A DNA stretch of 26,702 nt from an uncultured Opitutia bacterium (GTDB lineage Bacteria; Verrucomicrobiota; Verrucomicrobiae; Opitutales; MB11C04): contig CAJWWH010000012.1 in NCBI GenBank assembly GCA_913048545.1, forward strand, positions 1-26,702. Reading direction: 5' to 3'. Position 1 is the first letter of the stretch, and each line of letters begins with the position of its first letter. A program made the position numbers and the translations under genes. This document shows positions 26,616 to 26,702 of this stretch, piece after piece. The notes beneath the pieces are model-generated. The model did not search any database, was not told the origin of the DNA, and saw only the letters and a program-made list of their open reading frames with translations.

Positions 26616-26702
26616 TTAGTTGGTGTAAGCTTCCTGTCCGTGCTCCGATATGTCAAGACCACGCTCCTCTTCCTCTTCGCTCACGCGAACTCCCATCATA
26701 CC
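26616..26702 (-). CDS. amtB: Ammonium transporter AmtB, copy 2 (C-terminal end only)
   Basis: Only the last 28 codons and the TAA stop are inside the window, reading GMMGVRVSEEEEERGLDISE and then HGQEAYTN. This aligns with the cytoplasmic GlnK-binding tail of AmtB copy 1 ([20 protein letters not shown]). Position 40 bases upstream of glnK copy 2 on the same strand confirms a second amtB-glnK module. Nothing can be said about the rest of the protein. Confidence 0.85.
   Translation of the reverse strand, partial: GMMGVRVSEEEEERGLDISEHGQEAYTN

Overview
This window looks like a chromosomal segment of a Gram-negative bacterium of moderate GC content. Outer-membrane factor, AsmA-like, lipoprotein and DsbD-type genes imply two membranes. 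Many genes lack a clear Shine-Dalgarno sequence. The long Lys/Glu-rich tail on ribosomal protein bS16, a glucosylglycerate gene set, paired amtB-glnK modules and a von Willebrand-like protein make Verrucomicrobiota (Opitutae/Puniceicoccales-like) my best guess. That placement is inference only; there is no rRNA in the window.

Layout. (1) 1-6325, minus strand: a tightly coupled efflux operon (TetR regulator, outer membrane factor, periplasmic adaptor, RND pump running off the left edge). It is preceded by a perfect 26-bp palindrome that is very likely the TetR operator. (2) 6404-8257, plus: rpsP-trmD-rplS, lacking the usual rimM, with a bS16 tail built of 36-residue tandem repeats. (3) 8455-11631, plus: a 1058-residue AsmA-like envelope protein. 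(4) 11637-18431: two divergent transcription units around a 145-bp gap. On the minus strand lie an M20-peptidase-like protein with key active-site residues missing, glucosyl-3-phosphoglycerate synthase (GpgS) and a GT4 glycosyltransferase. On the plus strand lie a second GT4 glycosyltransferase and a GH13_18 phosphorylase that best fits glucosylglycerate phosphorylase. Together they look like a system that makes, elaborates and recycles glucosylglycerate-type solutes. (5) 18428-22012: two RsmE-family rRNA methyltransferase paralogues flanking a convergent rsmD, then an unusual protein joining an IS3-OrfA-like helix-turn-helix, one membrane helix and a degenerate VWA-like domain. (6) 22023-24173, plus: a DsbD/ScsB-type thiol reductant transporter with its thioredoxin domain before, not after, the main membrane domain. 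(7) 24177-26702, minus: two tandem amtB-glnK ammonium-sensing modules (the upstream amtB only as its last codons), separated by a strong terminator and a candidate sigma-54 promoter.

The most novel-looking parts are the glucosylglycerate cluster with its pseudo-peptidase, the HTH-TM-VWA fusion, the permuted DsbD, and the RsmE paralogue translationally coupled to the phosphorylase. I saw no tRNA or rRNA genes, CRISPR arrays or intact mobile elements, and no gene-free stretch longer than 300 bases.
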